The notes: generated by a model not told the origin, from the letters alone. A DNA stretch of 50,632 nucleotides from Nitrosomonas marina (GCF_900111605.1 NZ_FOIA01000025.1:1-50632); one strand, 5' to 3'; positions 41,097 through 50,466 are shown, numbered from the stretch's first letter. A program made the numbers and translations.

Positions 41097-41831
41097 ATGA
41101 TTGAGCCTGTAAAAAGAGCCTTCGGTGCGTACATGGAAGGCTTTTATAAAAGCATTATTCCGACTGCTGAGTCTCTGAATGAGTACGCTTCAAGAGGTTA
41201 CGCGACAAGTGTTGGATGGGCAAAAGACAGGATGGTGGATGATGCCGAGGCCATGATTGAGGCGTATTTCAAAAACGATACTGATGACGCGCCAACGCAG
41301 CCGCCCAAATTGCCGGTCATTCTTATGGCGGTTGATAAAAACTACACGCCGACAGGTCGAGATTATACCCGGCAGATAACCGCTGATGATGATCTGTGGG
41401 TGATATTGCCTGATGACGTCAAAGAGCGTGCATTCGATGTCAAAGTGATGGCCGGTGATATAAGAGCGCAGCTGGCCATTTTTTCGCATACGTCTGATGC
41501 TGCAAGGTCTATTGCGGCGCAATTCCTCTTGTACATTGATTCGCCGCTACGCAGGCACTTTGACGCAAGTTATGAATTTGCTGGACAGACTGTAGACGGC
41601 TGGCCGGTGCAGATAGAGACGCCAGATATACCCGCATCTGACATCAAGGTTGAGGGCGTTAAAAACATGACCATTCTTGCTATCGATATCACCTTGCACG
41701 CATCGATACCGCTGTTTGGCGCACCGAAAGAGGGTGAGCCGAACGATGGCAAGGGAATTCCGGGCACAGATGACCCTGCAGGTCATCCGGTTGTAGTCGA
41801 GGTCGTCAACAAACGTGAGGACGTGCTGTGA
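41097..41831 (+). CDS. Structural protein, 244 aa (head-tail connector candidate)
   Basis: MIEPVKRAFGAYMEGFYKSI, then VILMAVDKNYTPTGRDYTRQ and a beta-rich body ending HPVVVEVVNKREDVL. Not recognised; position between protease and capsid suggests a neck or connector protein. Confidence 0.5.
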   Translation: MIEPVKRAFGAYMEGFYKSIIPTAESLNEYASRGYATSVGWAKDRMVDDAEAMIEAYFKNDTDDAPTQPPKLPVILMAVDKNYTPTGRDYTRQITADDDLWVILPDDVKERAFDVKVMAGDIRAQLAIFSHTSDAARSIAAQFLLYIDSPLRRHFDASYEFAGQTVDGWPVQIETPDIPASDIKVEGVKNMTILAIDITLHASIPLFGAPKEGEPNDGKGIPGTDDPAGHPVVVEVVNKREDVL

Positions 41832-42169
41832 TTGAGCAGTATCAGGATGAAATTATTGGATATCTATTAATCGGCTTGTGCTTTCTGTTGCTCACTCTCA
41901 GGGGCAGTCTCAAGAATCCTAACGATGCCGGTATGCTGCAATCCCAGGAAATAGAACTGGGCGATATCGTGTGGCGGTCCATATTGTTATGGCCGTACCA
42001 CTTGCTATGCTGGATTTTTTCATGGCAGATCTGGTTAATGCCAGTCCGGGATATCCTGCTTAAGGTTGGCATATTCAACCATGAAATGAATTTCCTTTAT
42101 AAATTCCTGATTGTTGTATTGCTGTTTCTGAACCTGGTGTTTCTCTGGTACTTCGAGGTGTTCAAGTGA
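41828..42169 (+). CDS. Membrane protein, 113 aa, in virion operon
   Basis: Three hydrophobic segments: IIGYLLIGLCFLLLTL, SILLWPYHLLCWIFSWQIWL and FLIVVLLFLNLVFLWYF. Overlaps both neighbours by 4 bp. A membrane protein among head genes is unexpected; a holin or virion assembly factor are possible. Not recognised. Confidence 0.6.
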   Translation: MIEQYQDEIIGYLLIGLCFLLLTLRGSLKNPNDAGMLQSQEIELGDIVWRSILLWPYHLLCWIFSWQIWLMPVRDILLKVGIFNHEMNFLYKFLIVVLLFLNLVFLWYFEVFK

Positions 42170-42708
42170 CAATAAAGATTCAGTCTACATTCTCGGGGTA
42201 TGGCGGCGGCGCATGCACGCTATTTTCGTTGTACGACACCGATACAAACGTGCTGGCTATCGGTGTGCAGGCAGAGTTCCGGAAAGAGCGCCGTAAAGAT
42301 TGTATTGTGATTACAAACGATCATGATATTGACCGCGACACACTGTTTACGGATGACGATATCAAGGCCGCTATTTCAGCATTCTACGCACTACAGCAAG
42401 GCGTGGCTTCTGACGGCAAGGGGGCTAGACTGGTATTCTCTGAACGCGCCGCAAGATCGAATCCAGCATCATCAATCGAAAAAGACGGTATTGACGTCAA
42501 CGGACCGCGTTACCGAATATCTGAAAACGTCACATGCGGGCAGATGGCTGCGCTTGCGACGTGCTTGCATGCAATAAAAGCCGGAAAGGTCGAACAGATG
42601 CTTGGTATGGCTGGTGAACTTGCAAAATTAACTGGCGGCGATAGCAACAAGACCGATATGGATGACGAGGTAGAGCGGTTTAGAAGGGGCGAGGTGATTT
42701 CAATATGA
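42166..42708 (+). CDS. Hypothetical structural-operon protein, 180 aa
   Basis: MTIKIQSTFSGYGGGACTLF, VITNDHDIDRDTLFTDDDIK; the C-terminal half is helical. Not recognised. Confidence 0.55.
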   Translation: MTIKIQSTFSGYGGGACTLFSLYDTDTNVLAIGVQAEFRKERRKDCIVITNDHDIDRDTLFTDDDIKAAISAFYALQQGVASDGKGARLVFSERAARSNPASSIEKDGIDVNGPRYRISENVTCGQMAALATCLHAIKAGKVEQMLGMAGELAKLTGGDSNKTDMDDEVERFRRGEVISI

Positions 42709-43046
42709 TTGATGTCAACTCAACCGCAGCCAAAGACTTTTATAAAGAGGTCCGGCGTTTTGCGCAAAGAACGAAGCCATGGGAAACGGCATTGTTCTAC
42801 GAGACCAAGCCCGATGAAGAGCGCGATATAACCCTTGTTTCTCAGCGCGTGTACGGGCGTCGTGATGAGTTTTTGGCAGTAATGGCAGCTGCCGGGCTTG
42901 ATACTGTTGATCAACCATTGCCGCAGATACGCATTACATTGCCTACCGAAGGTCAGCTTTATGCAATCAAGCGGAAAACAGGTTTTGAATCCGTGGCGGA
43001 TAACCGCAAAGACTATAAGCCGACCTGGGAACGTCGCGGGAGATAG
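42705..43046 (+). CDS. Tail protein X/LysM-like baseplate protein, tentative
   Basis: 113 residues. DITLVSQRVYGRRDEFLAVM, then AAAGLDTVDQPLPQIRITLP, has the YG...AN...LP..G layout of P2 gpX/LysM-like tail proteins. Overlaps neighbours on both sides. Confidence 0.5.
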   Translation: MIDVNSTAAKDFYKEVRRFAQRTKPWETALFYETKPDEERDITLVSQRVYGRRDEFLAVMAAAGLDTVDQPLPQIRITLPTEGQLYAIKRKTGFESVADNRKDYKPTWERRGR

Positions 43047-44135
43047 TTGCCGGTGGTTGACAGTATTCTTGGGAAACTCAGGGGGCATGTAGGCGAGGCG
43101 AAATCCCGCGCACAGGCCGACAAGCGCGAGCGTGAGCAAGCCGGACAAGGCGACAAGTCAGTAATTCTTACCAAGCGCGAGGTCCAAGGTGAGTGGGACG
43201 CAAGCCGCGTTCTGATGACTACCATAGGCGGGGCGCAAAGACCTATCACCGCAAACGATCTCGCTCAGTTCCGCCACAACATGCGCATGGCGCAGAGTAA
43301 CTTCAAGGGTGACGGTATTACTGCCAGGCAGGTAATAGACCTTGCGTCATCGAAGCCGATGCCCGGCGCTGGTCCAGATACCGATATAGACAGGGCTCGC
43401 AAACAAATCAATATGGCAATACCTGTGTCAGCCGCAAATAATGAAGTACGTTTTATCACCAATGCCGGGCCGGATTCGGACGTTAATCGCCATCATGTTC
43501 TGGTCAAATTCAATGCGTTCAGCGCGGCGGTCAATAAGTTGATGTCGGCCAAGTCCAAGGATAGCAAAACTCCAAAACAAACGGCTAACTGGTTAAGGAA
43601 GCAGAAGCTCGCGTTTGACTGTGATTGCGGACGTCATAGATATTGGTTCCGGTATATAGCAACAATAGGAAACTTCAACGCCGGTCGTGATGAACTTGGA
43701 TTCCCGAAAATACGGAACCCGAACCTGAAAGGCGTTGCGTGCAAGCATGTGCTGCGCGTTATGAGCGAGATTGACACATCGACAACGGTGCTCAATTTCC
43801 TGACCAAGCACATGGAGAAGGTGCATGCGTCTGCTGATAACACAGCAAGACATCAAATGCGCCAGGCTGAGGCTGATAAAGCGGCAGAGAAGCAGGCAGC
43901 AAGAAAGCGAACCATTAAAACCAGTGAGCAACGTGTGCAGGAACGCGCCCGCGTGCAGGAGCGCAATGCGTTGAAAACTGCGGCCAAGAAAGTAAAGCGG
44001 GTGAAAGTCAAGCCTGTTGGTACGCGCAAGATTGAGGCCGCATTGAAGTCCGGGAAACTGGCGGAGTCGGATCTCGAGGTATTGCGCCGGTTCGGAGTCA
44101 CAGATAAGCAGATTGCAGACAAATTGGGAGTATAG
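43047..44135 (+). CDS. SWIM-type zinc-finger phage protein
   Basis: 362 residues. FDCDCGRHRYWFRYIATIG followed after 30 residues by GVACKHVLRVM gives CxC...CxH, the SWIM zinc finger, in an otherwise unassigned protein with a very basic coiled C terminus (KAAEKQAARKRTIKTSEQR). SWIM fingers bind DNA or proteins. TTG 43047 or GTG 43053 could start; SD GGGAG lies before both. A structural or capsid-DNA role is possible. Confidence 0.6.
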   Translation: MPVVDSILGKLRGHVGEAKSRAQADKREREQAGQGDKSVILTKREVQGEWDASRVLMTTIGGAQRPITANDLAQFRHNMRMAQSNFKGDGITARQVIDLASSKPMPGAGPDTDIDRARKQINMAIPVSAANNEVRFITNAGPDSDVNRHHVLVKFNAFSAAVNKLMSAKSKDSKTPKQTANWLRKQKLAFDCDCGRHRYWFRYIATIGNFNAGRDELGFPKIRNPNLKGVACKHVLRVMSEIDTSTTVLNFLTKHMEKVHASADNTARHQMRQAEADKAAEKQAARKRTIKTSEQRVQERARVQERNALKTAAKKVKRVKVKPVGTRKIEAALKSGKLAESDLEVLRRFGVTDKQIADKLGV

Positions 44136-44141
44136 AACATC

Positions 44142-44630
44142 ATGCTAAACAATGTGCCAAGCGGCATGAACCGGATGCGTCGCAATGTGGTGATTAATCA
44201 TCCTAATACATGGGAATGCCAGGTTTTCAAAAAAACAGTTCACCGCAATGGAGAGCCTGTTGTTGGTGGCTTGCCTACGCTAGGCGGGGCGATGGTGCTC
44301 AGTTCAGAGGATGAAGAGAACGTATCCTGGGAACATATTGGCAACGGTTACGCACTGCAGGCAGAAAACTTCACGCCAGCCAGTATGATGGACCGGCAGG
44401 ACGCGAACATTGGCGCAGCCGAAGTTCGTTACCTGATCGAGCCGGAATCTCCCGAAGGCATGAAAGGCCACTTTTTTATCAGCAAGCACTACGTTATCTA
44501 TCTGGTCATTTCTGACGCCGTGAGGGTGGCGTATGAGGTGGTCGATATCGAAACGGTTATGAACGTCTCACCCTACGCAACACGCTATGTCATGAACCGC
44601 AGGGCTGATCTGGACCTGCTACCTGATTAA
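44142..44630 (+). CDS. Structural protein, 162 aa (head-completion candidate)
   Basis: MLNNVPSGMNRMRRNVVINH, SMMDRQDANIGAAEVRYLIE, and a beta-rich C terminus. Its place immediately before the major capsid gene suggests a connector or minor head protein. Not recognised. Confidence 0.5.
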   Translation: MLNNVPSGMNRMRRNVVINHPNTWECQVFKKTVHRNGEPVVGGLPTLGGAMVLSSEDEENVSWEHIGNGYALQAENFTPASMMDRQDANIGAAEVRYLIEPESPEGMKGHFFISKHYVIYLVISDAVRVAYEVVDIETVMNVSPYATRYVMNRRADLDLLPD

Positions 44631-44659
44631 AACCGGAAAAACCCGCATTTAGACTAATT

Positions 44660-44752
44660 CTGTCCTTTCACAATAAACATTAACTCGCTCATTCGAGTAT
44701 CAGTGCCCGGTCATTTGTCCGGGTGAGTAATTGTTTATAAAAACGAGGACAG
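44660..44752 (+). promoter_or_regulatory. Branched RNA structure enclosing the capsid gene Shine-Dalgarno
   Basis: CTGTCCT (44660-44666) pairs with AGGACAG (44746-44752). Inside it ATAAAC (44673-44678) pairs with GTTTAT (44733-44738), and two hairpins branch off: CTCG/CGAG (44684-44697) and CCCGG/CCGGG (44706-44723). The capsid SD GAGGA (44745-44749) lies in the closing stem, so ribosome access would require opening it. Confidence 0.6.
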
Positions 44753-44755
44753 AAG

Positions 44756-46483
44756 ATGACCAAAGAAGCGGTAGTACAGCAAGTCGAGCAGGATTGCTAC
44801 AGCCAATCAGCAGAGAAGGCGACGGAGTTTGTTAATAGCCTTCTCGAAAACTCAGCCAAGGGCAGCACTTTCGATTCTGCAAGTGCTAATGATTTTGCCG
44901 GATCAGTTGTTAATCAGGGCGATACTGGCGTGGAGGTTCCTGAGTCCATGCAGATTGTTCTGGATGAGGCGTATTGCGGCGCGAGTGAAGACGAGAAAAA
45001 GCGCAACCGGGCAAAAATCATCAAAGCCATATTTGATGGTGTTGGCACGTATCAGCGTCAACACGGCGTCAGCATTCCGCCAGATATCAGCAATTACGCC
45101 ATCCACATGGGTTTTGCAGCAACAGATTTTGCGGCAAACAAGTACAAACTGGACAGAGTTAAGCTGGATAGCGCGAGTTCCGCGCATCATGACCAGTTGT
45201 CACTACAGCCTAACCGTGCTGTCGTGGCGATTCTGTCAGCGTTTGGTGACGCGATTCCCTTCGCTCACTATTTGCCTGCAGATATTGGTTCGAACGAGGC
45301 AAAGCTGGCTATCCTGTCGCACGAGGCCGGGCACACATACGGTCAGTATGCGCAAGGCGATTCAATGGATGGCGTCAATTCTGGCAAGCCATACCTGACA
45401 TCTTCGCGCATTCATGCTCTGTTCCCGACAGTCAGTACCGGAGATATTGACGGCAAGCTGACCAAGTTGCAGGCAACACCTTCAACCTGCGATCAGGCCG
45501 CAGATGCAGTCAAATTGCTGCGCGGTCGTGCTGTTTTGTACGTTAAAGGCATGGTTGCTGCAAGAGAGGTGGATTCTGAGGGCTCAGGCAACTCTGTTGT
45601 GAGCGGATCAATTACTATATCCGGCACAACTTACACGATCGGTGGAAATATCAACACCGATACCGGTGTGTTTGCCTTAACAACCACTCCGGCATTGCCA
45701 GAAACGGTCCCGGTTGCGGTTGAAAGCTTCGTTGACTACGAGCGAGGGCCTGAAAATATTCCAAGCATGCTGAGTGCCGTAAGAACGAGACCATTGTTCG
45801 CCAAGCCATGGCGTGGGTTTACGCAAGTCACGCCTGATGCGCGCACTCAGATATCACAGGAATTGGGTTTGGATGCGCACGGTGAAGCGATGGTCGCCAT
45901 TCAGCGGCAATTGTCTGGCGAACGTCATTATGAAGTGCTTGAAAAAGCATTGCGATTGGGCGCAAACAATCAGGTTACATTCGATTTTGACTGGACCAAC
46001 CGCAAAACCTACATGCACCGTTCAGATGCGTGGCGCGATCTGGCCAGTGCGCTTGGCGTTGCTTCACAGCAAATGGCTATCGATACGTTCGATCATGGTA
46101 TTTCTCACCTGTATATCGGTAAGTACATCATGTCGGACTTCCTGTCATTGCCTAGCGATATCTGGCAGCCGTCCGGCGTTATGCTGCGTCCCGGAATATT
46201 CCGTGTCGGTCGATTGTTCGGGCTCTATGATGTGTACTACACCCCAAGAACCATTCAGGACACAGCGGGTGCCGCGCAAATTCTCTGCGTAGGTCGCGCA
46301 AGTTCTGTTGCCTTGAATCCGTTTGTTCTGGGCGATTCAGTTCCTGTAACCATGATTCCGCTCGGTGTCAGTACCGATCTAAAAGCTGGCGTGGGTGTTT
46401 ATGGTCGTAGCCTGACCGATGTTAATCCGCATATTTCAGCTTCACTTGGTTGCGCAATCATCAACGTCACCAACATGCAGTAA
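44756..46483 (+). CDS. Major capsid protein
   Basis: 575 residues. The long single gene after the protease, with its own structured leader, and the HK97-like pattern of N-terminal helix, spine-type helices and beta-rich P domain (DISNYAIHMGFAATDFAANK, PNRAVVAILSAFGDAIPFAH, KALRLGANNQVTFDFDWTN, SLGCAIINVTNMQ). A beta-rich insertion near residues 275-320 (GSITISGTTYTIGGNINTD) looks like an added surface domain. The family call is from position and fold pattern, not from a strong motif. Confidence 0.72.
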   Translation: MTKEAVVQQVEQDCYSQSAEKATEFVNSLLENSAKGSTFDSASANDFAGSVVNQGDTGVEVPESMQIVLDEAYCGASEDEKKRNRAKIIKAIFDGVGTYQRQHGVSIPPDISNYAIHMGFAATDFAANKYKLDRVKLDSASSAHHDQLSLQPNRAVVAILSAFGDAIPFAHYLPADIGSNEAKLAILSHEAGHTYGQYAQGDSMDGVNSGKPYLTSSRIHALFPTVSTGDIDGKLTKLQATPSTCDQAADAVKLLRGRAVLYVKGMVAAREVDSEGSGNSVVSGSITISGTTYTIGGNINTDTGVFALTTTPALPETVPVAVESFVDYERGPENIPSMLSAVRTRPLFAKPWRGFTQVTPDARTQISQELGLDAHGEAMVAIQRQLSGERHYEVLEKALRLGANNQVTFDFDWTNRKTYMHRSDAWRDLASALGVASQQMAIDTFDHGISHLYIGKYIMSDFLSLPSDIWQPSGVMLRPGIFRVGRLFGLYDVYYTPRTIQDTAGAAQILCVGRASSVALNPFVLGDSVPVTMIPLGVSTDLKAGVGVYGRSLTDVNPHISASLGCAIINVTNMQ

Positions 46484-46534
46484 TCATTCAGGTGATTTGA
46501 TCTGATGTAGCAATTTCTATACAGGAGAACATTG

Positions 46535-47083
46535 ATGAGAAAGATAGAAGTGGGGGCGCCAGCCCTCCAGGGTGAAGCAAGACAGACCGTCCAGCAGGTT
46601 TTCGGTGAATCCGAATTCCCCCTGATGGTCGAGGTAACAAGCCGTATGCCATGCGTCATTACAATCCCTGAGATTAACGGCCTTACGCTTGATACCGTGT
46701 GCAGTGCTGACGGCTCAAACTCAAAAGAGGTCCAGGTGGGCAGCATCGATCAATTGAAGCGCGCCGTTTCAAGCATGGAGCAGATTGCAACCATGAATGG
46801 ACTTAAGCACGCGCTGACGATCGAGGCGGTTTCTGATGAGGGTGAAGAGGATGAAGATCCTGCTGCTGATCCTGATCCCGGTTCTGACCCTGATTCTGAC
46901 CCTGATTCTGACCCTGATGGAGAGAAGCCAGACCCTGATCAGAACGGTAAACAGGACAAAAGCGGTGCCGGTGATGACCAAAACAGCCAACAACAACCTG
47001 GCGCAAATAAAAGCGGCGCTGGCGCAACAAAGACGGCGGCAAAATCAGGCGTCGTTGGCAGCAAAGCAAAGAAAGGAGGTTAA
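46535..47083 (+). CDS. Structural protein with acidic Asp-Pro repeat, 182 aa
   Basis: An N-terminal beta domain (ARQTVQQVFGESEFPLMVEV), then a (Asp-Ser-Asp-Pro) repeat tail and a Gln/Gly/Lys-rich end. Located between capsid and sheath genes. SD AGGAG before ATG 46535. Could be a decoration or a capsid-tail connecting protein. Not recognised. Confidence 0.55.
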   Translation: MRKIEVGAPALQGEARQTVQQVFGESEFPLMVEVTSRMPCVITIPEINGLTLDTVCSADGSNSKEVQVGSIDQLKRAVSSMEQIATMNGLKHALTIEAVSDEGEEDEDPAADPDPGSDPDSDPDSDPDGEKPDPDQNGKQDKSGAGDDQNSQQQPGANKSGAGATKTAAKSGVVGSKAKKGG

Positions 47084-47089
47084 TACAGC

Positions 47090-48736
47090 ATGAGCGCACA
47101 AGCATTTGTAAGACAACTCGGTGAAGAGCCGGGCGTACAACTTAATCCGCTGCGTGATCAATCGGAAATTCCTGCGTTTAGCAATGCAGATCAGAACTTT
47201 GGGATCATGATGCGTGCCACGCGGGGGCGTATTGACAAACCATTCAAAGTGGATCGTGGCAATGTACGCGTGAAGCTTGGCAAAGGCGAACAGGTGCGTG
47301 TGTCTGCTCTTAACGAGGCATGGGTGCATGTTGTTGAGGCGTTGAATAATGGCGCTTATGAGGCCGTTGTCCAGCGTCTGGTAACTGATGCTGCAGAGAT
47401 CAAGTGGGCATTGGTCGAGGTCGACTCGGGCACCCAGGCAATCACCTATTCTGTATCCGATACCGAGCCGGTCGCGCCTTATTTTCTGTCAATCAAGCAT
47501 CTTGGATGCTTCAACGACGGTATCAAGGTGCGTTACCGGGCTGATGAAAAGAAAGTTGGTGGCGTGGCGCAGGTGAATGATGAAATCACGCTGCAAATTC
47601 TGGATTCTGATGATGTGCCGCTGTATGAGTTCTTCGGTTCGCTGGATATCGACGCCAAGGACGACTACGGCAATTCGCTGTATTTGCCCGATGTGGTCGC
47701 GTCATTTACCGATGAGCTTGAGGTAAGCGTTGGCGTTACCGGTGTTGATGCAACCGTGGCCACGACTTCTGATGCATACGGCTACGATACTGGCGGCCAA
47801 GAAAAATGGTCAAAGTCAAATACGCTGGTTTGTTTTGACGAGGGCGGCACCGGTTATGTAACAGAAGATTACTCGCTTGCGCGGGTGAAGCTGGAAAACA
47901 CGCCGTTCGAGTATGAGTACATTTCATCCGGTGGCTCGCAGTCTGCCGGGCTGCTTGGTCAATTGGCACAGCTTGCGCATGACACTAACCGTCAATTGCG
48001 TTTTGACGTGCCTGGCAATCTGACCGTTGATGCGGCAGTTGCTTTCGTGGAGCAACTAAACTTCGGCGCAAGCCTGAGTTCTCACTTGTTACATGCATAC
48101 TGGTCGCCTATCAAGTCGGATGATCCTACTGGCATCAATCCAAAAGGTTATTTTGGTGTTGCTACTTTGAATATTGCCTACGGGTGCGGGCGTAACGCAC
48201 AGAGAAACGCGCGCGGTTTTGCGCCGAAAAATTACCCGATTGCAGGTAGAAACTGGCCAATTAGACGGACTCGCATGTCTCAGGAAACAAACCCAAGCCG
48301 TCAACAGCTTAACGCGCTTGCGAAAGCAAAAGTTAATCCAGTGTTATGGGATCAGTTTTCAGGCGGTGGCCGGTTCGTGTTCACTGATTCACTGACCAGT
48401 GCCCTGGTTGTCTCCAGCTTGAAGAAACTGATTGCTGTGGCTGACATGTCGGCTGAAATTGACGATAACGTCACTCGGTATGGCAAGGATGTACTTCAGT
48501 TGCCGATGGAGATCGCTCTCAAGAGGCTGAGAAACTTCTTGACTGAATTGTTTGAGGGCGCTGAGGCATCCGGCTGGCTGGTGCCAAGTAATGATCCTGA
48601 AATGGAAGGACGTGCCTGGCGATTTGACATTCGTCCGAATGCGCAGCGGCCTTATGACCGGATAGATTGCTCTTACTGGTTACGTTACGACGGCACAGTA
48701 AGGCAGATTTTTGTGACGCAAACACTTTCCCGTTAA
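47090..48736 (+). CDS. Contractile tail sheath protein
   Basis: 548 residues. GVQLNPLRDQSEIPAFSNAD then FGIMMRATRGRIDKPFKV is the typical sheath N terminus. The C terminus carries the conserved tail domain (RRLRNFLTELFEGAEASGWL-like stretch, WRFDIRPNAQRPYDRID, WLRYDGTVRQIFVTQTLSR). It shows that the phage is a myovirus. Confidence 0.85.
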   Translation: MSAQAFVRQLGEEPGVQLNPLRDQSEIPAFSNADQNFGIMMRATRGRIDKPFKVDRGNVRVKLGKGEQVRVSALNEAWVHVVEALNNGAYEAVVQRLVTDAAEIKWALVEVDSGTQAITYSVSDTEPVAPYFLSIKHLGCFNDGIKVRYRADEKKVGGVAQVNDEITLQILDSDDVPLYEFFGSLDIDAKDDYGNSLYLPDVVASFTDELEVSVGVTGVDATVATTSDAYGYDTGGQEKWSKSNTLVCFDEGGTGYVTEDYSLARVKLENTPFEYEYISSGGSQSAGLLGQLAQLAHDTNRQLRFDVPGNLTVDAAVAFVEQLNFGASLSSHLLHAYWSPIKSDDPTGINPKGYFGVATLNIAYGCGRNAQRNARGFAPKNYPIAGRNWPIRRTRMSQETNPSRQQLNALAKAKVNPVLWDQFSGGGRFVFTDSLTSALVVSSLKKLIAVADMSAEIDDNVTRYGKDVLQLPMEIALKRLRNFLTELFEGAEASGWLVPSNDPEMEGRAWRFDIRPNAQRPYDRIDCSYWLRYDGTVRQIFVTQTLSR

Positions 48737-48778
48737 TCGGTAACACAGGTTTTTTAACTGACAAGGACCAAAAGAAAC

Positions 48779-49483
48779 ATGAATACAAGCGATTTGATTA
48801 AATCCGTATTGAGACCGGATAGAAAACCTAAAGTCACCGGAGCGGGAGTTACGCCCGACCGTAACGACATTGCGCTGGATATGGCCGGGGGTGGTGATGG
48901 CATGGGCGCGGCAGAGAATTACACCATGACCGAAATGAAAATGGCTGCTGCTTCGGCTATTCAGCAATGGATAGAAACCGATGACCTGGATGATGGAGAA
49001 TCATCCTCAGACCGTTTGCTTGCTTTGATGGTGGGTATTGCCGATGAAAACAAGGATGGCGATATTACCGATGATGAGCAGGATGTACTTGGAATGGCTC
49101 TCGAGGCGGCATGGGACTATTTGTCAAGCAAAGGTGTAGAGGATGATGATATCGATGCGCTGCTGAATGATTTTGATGATGACGCAGCAGAGCGTGTACG
49201 TGATCTGGTTGCATCTGTACTGCCAGAGGGCGAGGACGCGGAGAGCGAGGATATTGATTCTTTCGCTTTCGACTCAGTTGCCTTGGACGCGGCATACAAA
49301 AGAAAAATTGCTGTTCGCGGCGGCAAAAAAGTACGCATTCGCAAGCGTGTTTCCGGAACTGTGAGGCTGTCAGCAAAACAAAAGCTGGCTATACGCAAGG
49401 CACGCAGAAAAAGTCATTCAGCTTCCGCAAAAATGCGCAGAGCAAAATCAATGCGCGTTCGCAAAAAGGCTGGTTTGAAATAA
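48779..49483 (+). CDS. Virion protein with EF-hand loop and basic tail
   Basis: 234 residues. The N-terminal two thirds are strongly acidic; residues 89-100 (DENKDGDITDDE) form a canonical EF-hand calcium loop (D-x-N-x-D-G-x-I-x-x-x-E). The last 60 residues are Lys/Arg-rich (KLAIRKARRKSHSASAKMRR). An acidic/basic two-part protein next to the sheath gene may be a chaperone, decoration or cleaved head protein. Not recognised. Confidence 0.6.
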   Translation: MNTSDLIKSVLRPDRKPKVTGAGVTPDRNDIALDMAGGGDGMGAAENYTMTEMKMAAASAIQQWIETDDLDDGESSSDRLLALMVGIADENKDGDITDDEQDVLGMALEAAWDYLSSKGVEDDDIDALLNDFDDDAAERVRDLVASVLPEGEDAESEDIDSFAFDSVALDAAYKRKIAVRGGKKVRIRKRVSGTVRLSAKQKLAIRKARRKSHSASAKMRRAKSMRVRKKAGLK

Positions 49484-49514
49484 TTTGAATCTCCTTACTG
49501 CATTAGCAGTTTTT

Positions 49515-49557
49515 GGCGTTACCCTTGTCGTGGGAGCTTCAGGGTGGCGCCTTTTTT
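49515..49557 (+). terminator. Intrinsic terminator after the EF-hand gene
   Basis: GGCGTTACCCT (49515-49525) pairs with AGGGTGGCGCC (49541-49551) over 11 bp with two G-U pairs, followed by TTTTTT (49552-49557). Confidence 0.82.
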
Positions 49558-49569
49558 ATTTGTTGAGCC

Positions 49570-50394
49570 ATGGCTAATACACCGAGTTTAGAAAACAAAA
49601 CGCTTTCATCTGCCTGGGACGGGCTGTCGCCGCATCTGATAGCCAGCATTTATCAGATTGAGCGTACAGAAAGCGGCGCATACGCACGCACGAAAAACAC
49701 TGATCCTGATATCGTGCAAACACCATTCTCTGAAGCCAGTATGGAAATATCATTGAACTGGCAAAGCGCGTTCGAGCATTCCGGGCCTGAGAACAGGGCG
49801 CCTACGCTGCTTGCCATGTTGCAGTCTGGCGCTCTCCAACCAATAATCGACGCGGTAGCTGGCTTTGCCGGGGATGGGAGTTCCGAAGGATTGTTAAGGG
49901 GCATTGCCACAAATGCGCAACAAGAATCCAATCGCTTTATCAGACAATTCGAGGGCAGGACCGGCATTACCAAGTTGAATTCAACACAGGTATTCAACGG
50001 CATGCCTCCGGTGAAGTTTCAGGTAACTGCGTTGTTTCGTGCGTGGCGAGATCCGTATGCCGAAGTTGAGGCGCCGTTTGAAAAACTCATGTCCTGGTCG
50101 TTGCCGGTCAAGTTATCGCCTGACGGCTCAATATTGGCCAGATCGGTCAATTCTGCGCGTGGTGAGACCGGTTTTATTGATGCACTCGTGCCCTCAATTG
50201 CGCCGGTGTTGGTTGCATTGCGTTACAAGAAGCGCACCTATGCGCCGCTTGTGATTGAGTCTGTTACAGATCCCATATCATCGCCTATCGATGTGGAGGG
50301 GCGCTTTATTGAAAAGGCTGTACCAATGACACTGGCAACCTTGACTGCGATCGATAGGGATGATTGGACGAATTATCGGAAGGTGGAGATTTGA
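49570..50394 (+). CDS. Tail/baseplate protein, 274 aa
   Basis: MANTPSLENKTLSSAWDGLS; ends LTAIDRDDWTNYRKVEI. The C-terminal part SPIDVEGRFIEKAVPMTLAT resembles the tube-initiator/baseplate fold of contractile tails, as in the gene at 37433. Starts 12 bp after a terminator, so it needs readthrough or its own promoter. Last intact gene of the prophage in this window. Confidence 0.5.
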   Translation: MANTPSLENKTLSSAWDGLSPHLIASIYQIERTESGAYARTKNTDPDIVQTPFSEASMEISLNWQSAFEHSGPENRAPTLLAMLQSGALQPIIDAVAGFAGDGSSEGLLRGIATNAQQESNRFIRQFEGRTGITKLNSTQVFNGMPPVKFQVTALFRAWRDPYAEVEAPFEKLMSWSLPVKLSPDGSILARSVNSARGETGFIDALVPSIAPVLVALRYKKRTYAPLVIESVTDPISSPIDVEGRFIEKAVPMTLATLTAIDRDDWTNYRKVEI

Positions 50395-50466
50395 TTAAGT
50401 ATCACATTTCACAAAGCAAACATAGTTGAGCCTTGTAAAGAAAATCAAGAGAATGTTTAGCTTGAG

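Noticed and set aside
45317..45340. HEAGH (HExxH-like zinc protease motif) in the major capsid protein at residues 189-193
   Set aside because: A short motif that can occur by chance; no third ligand pattern is visible and the capsid context gives no protease role.
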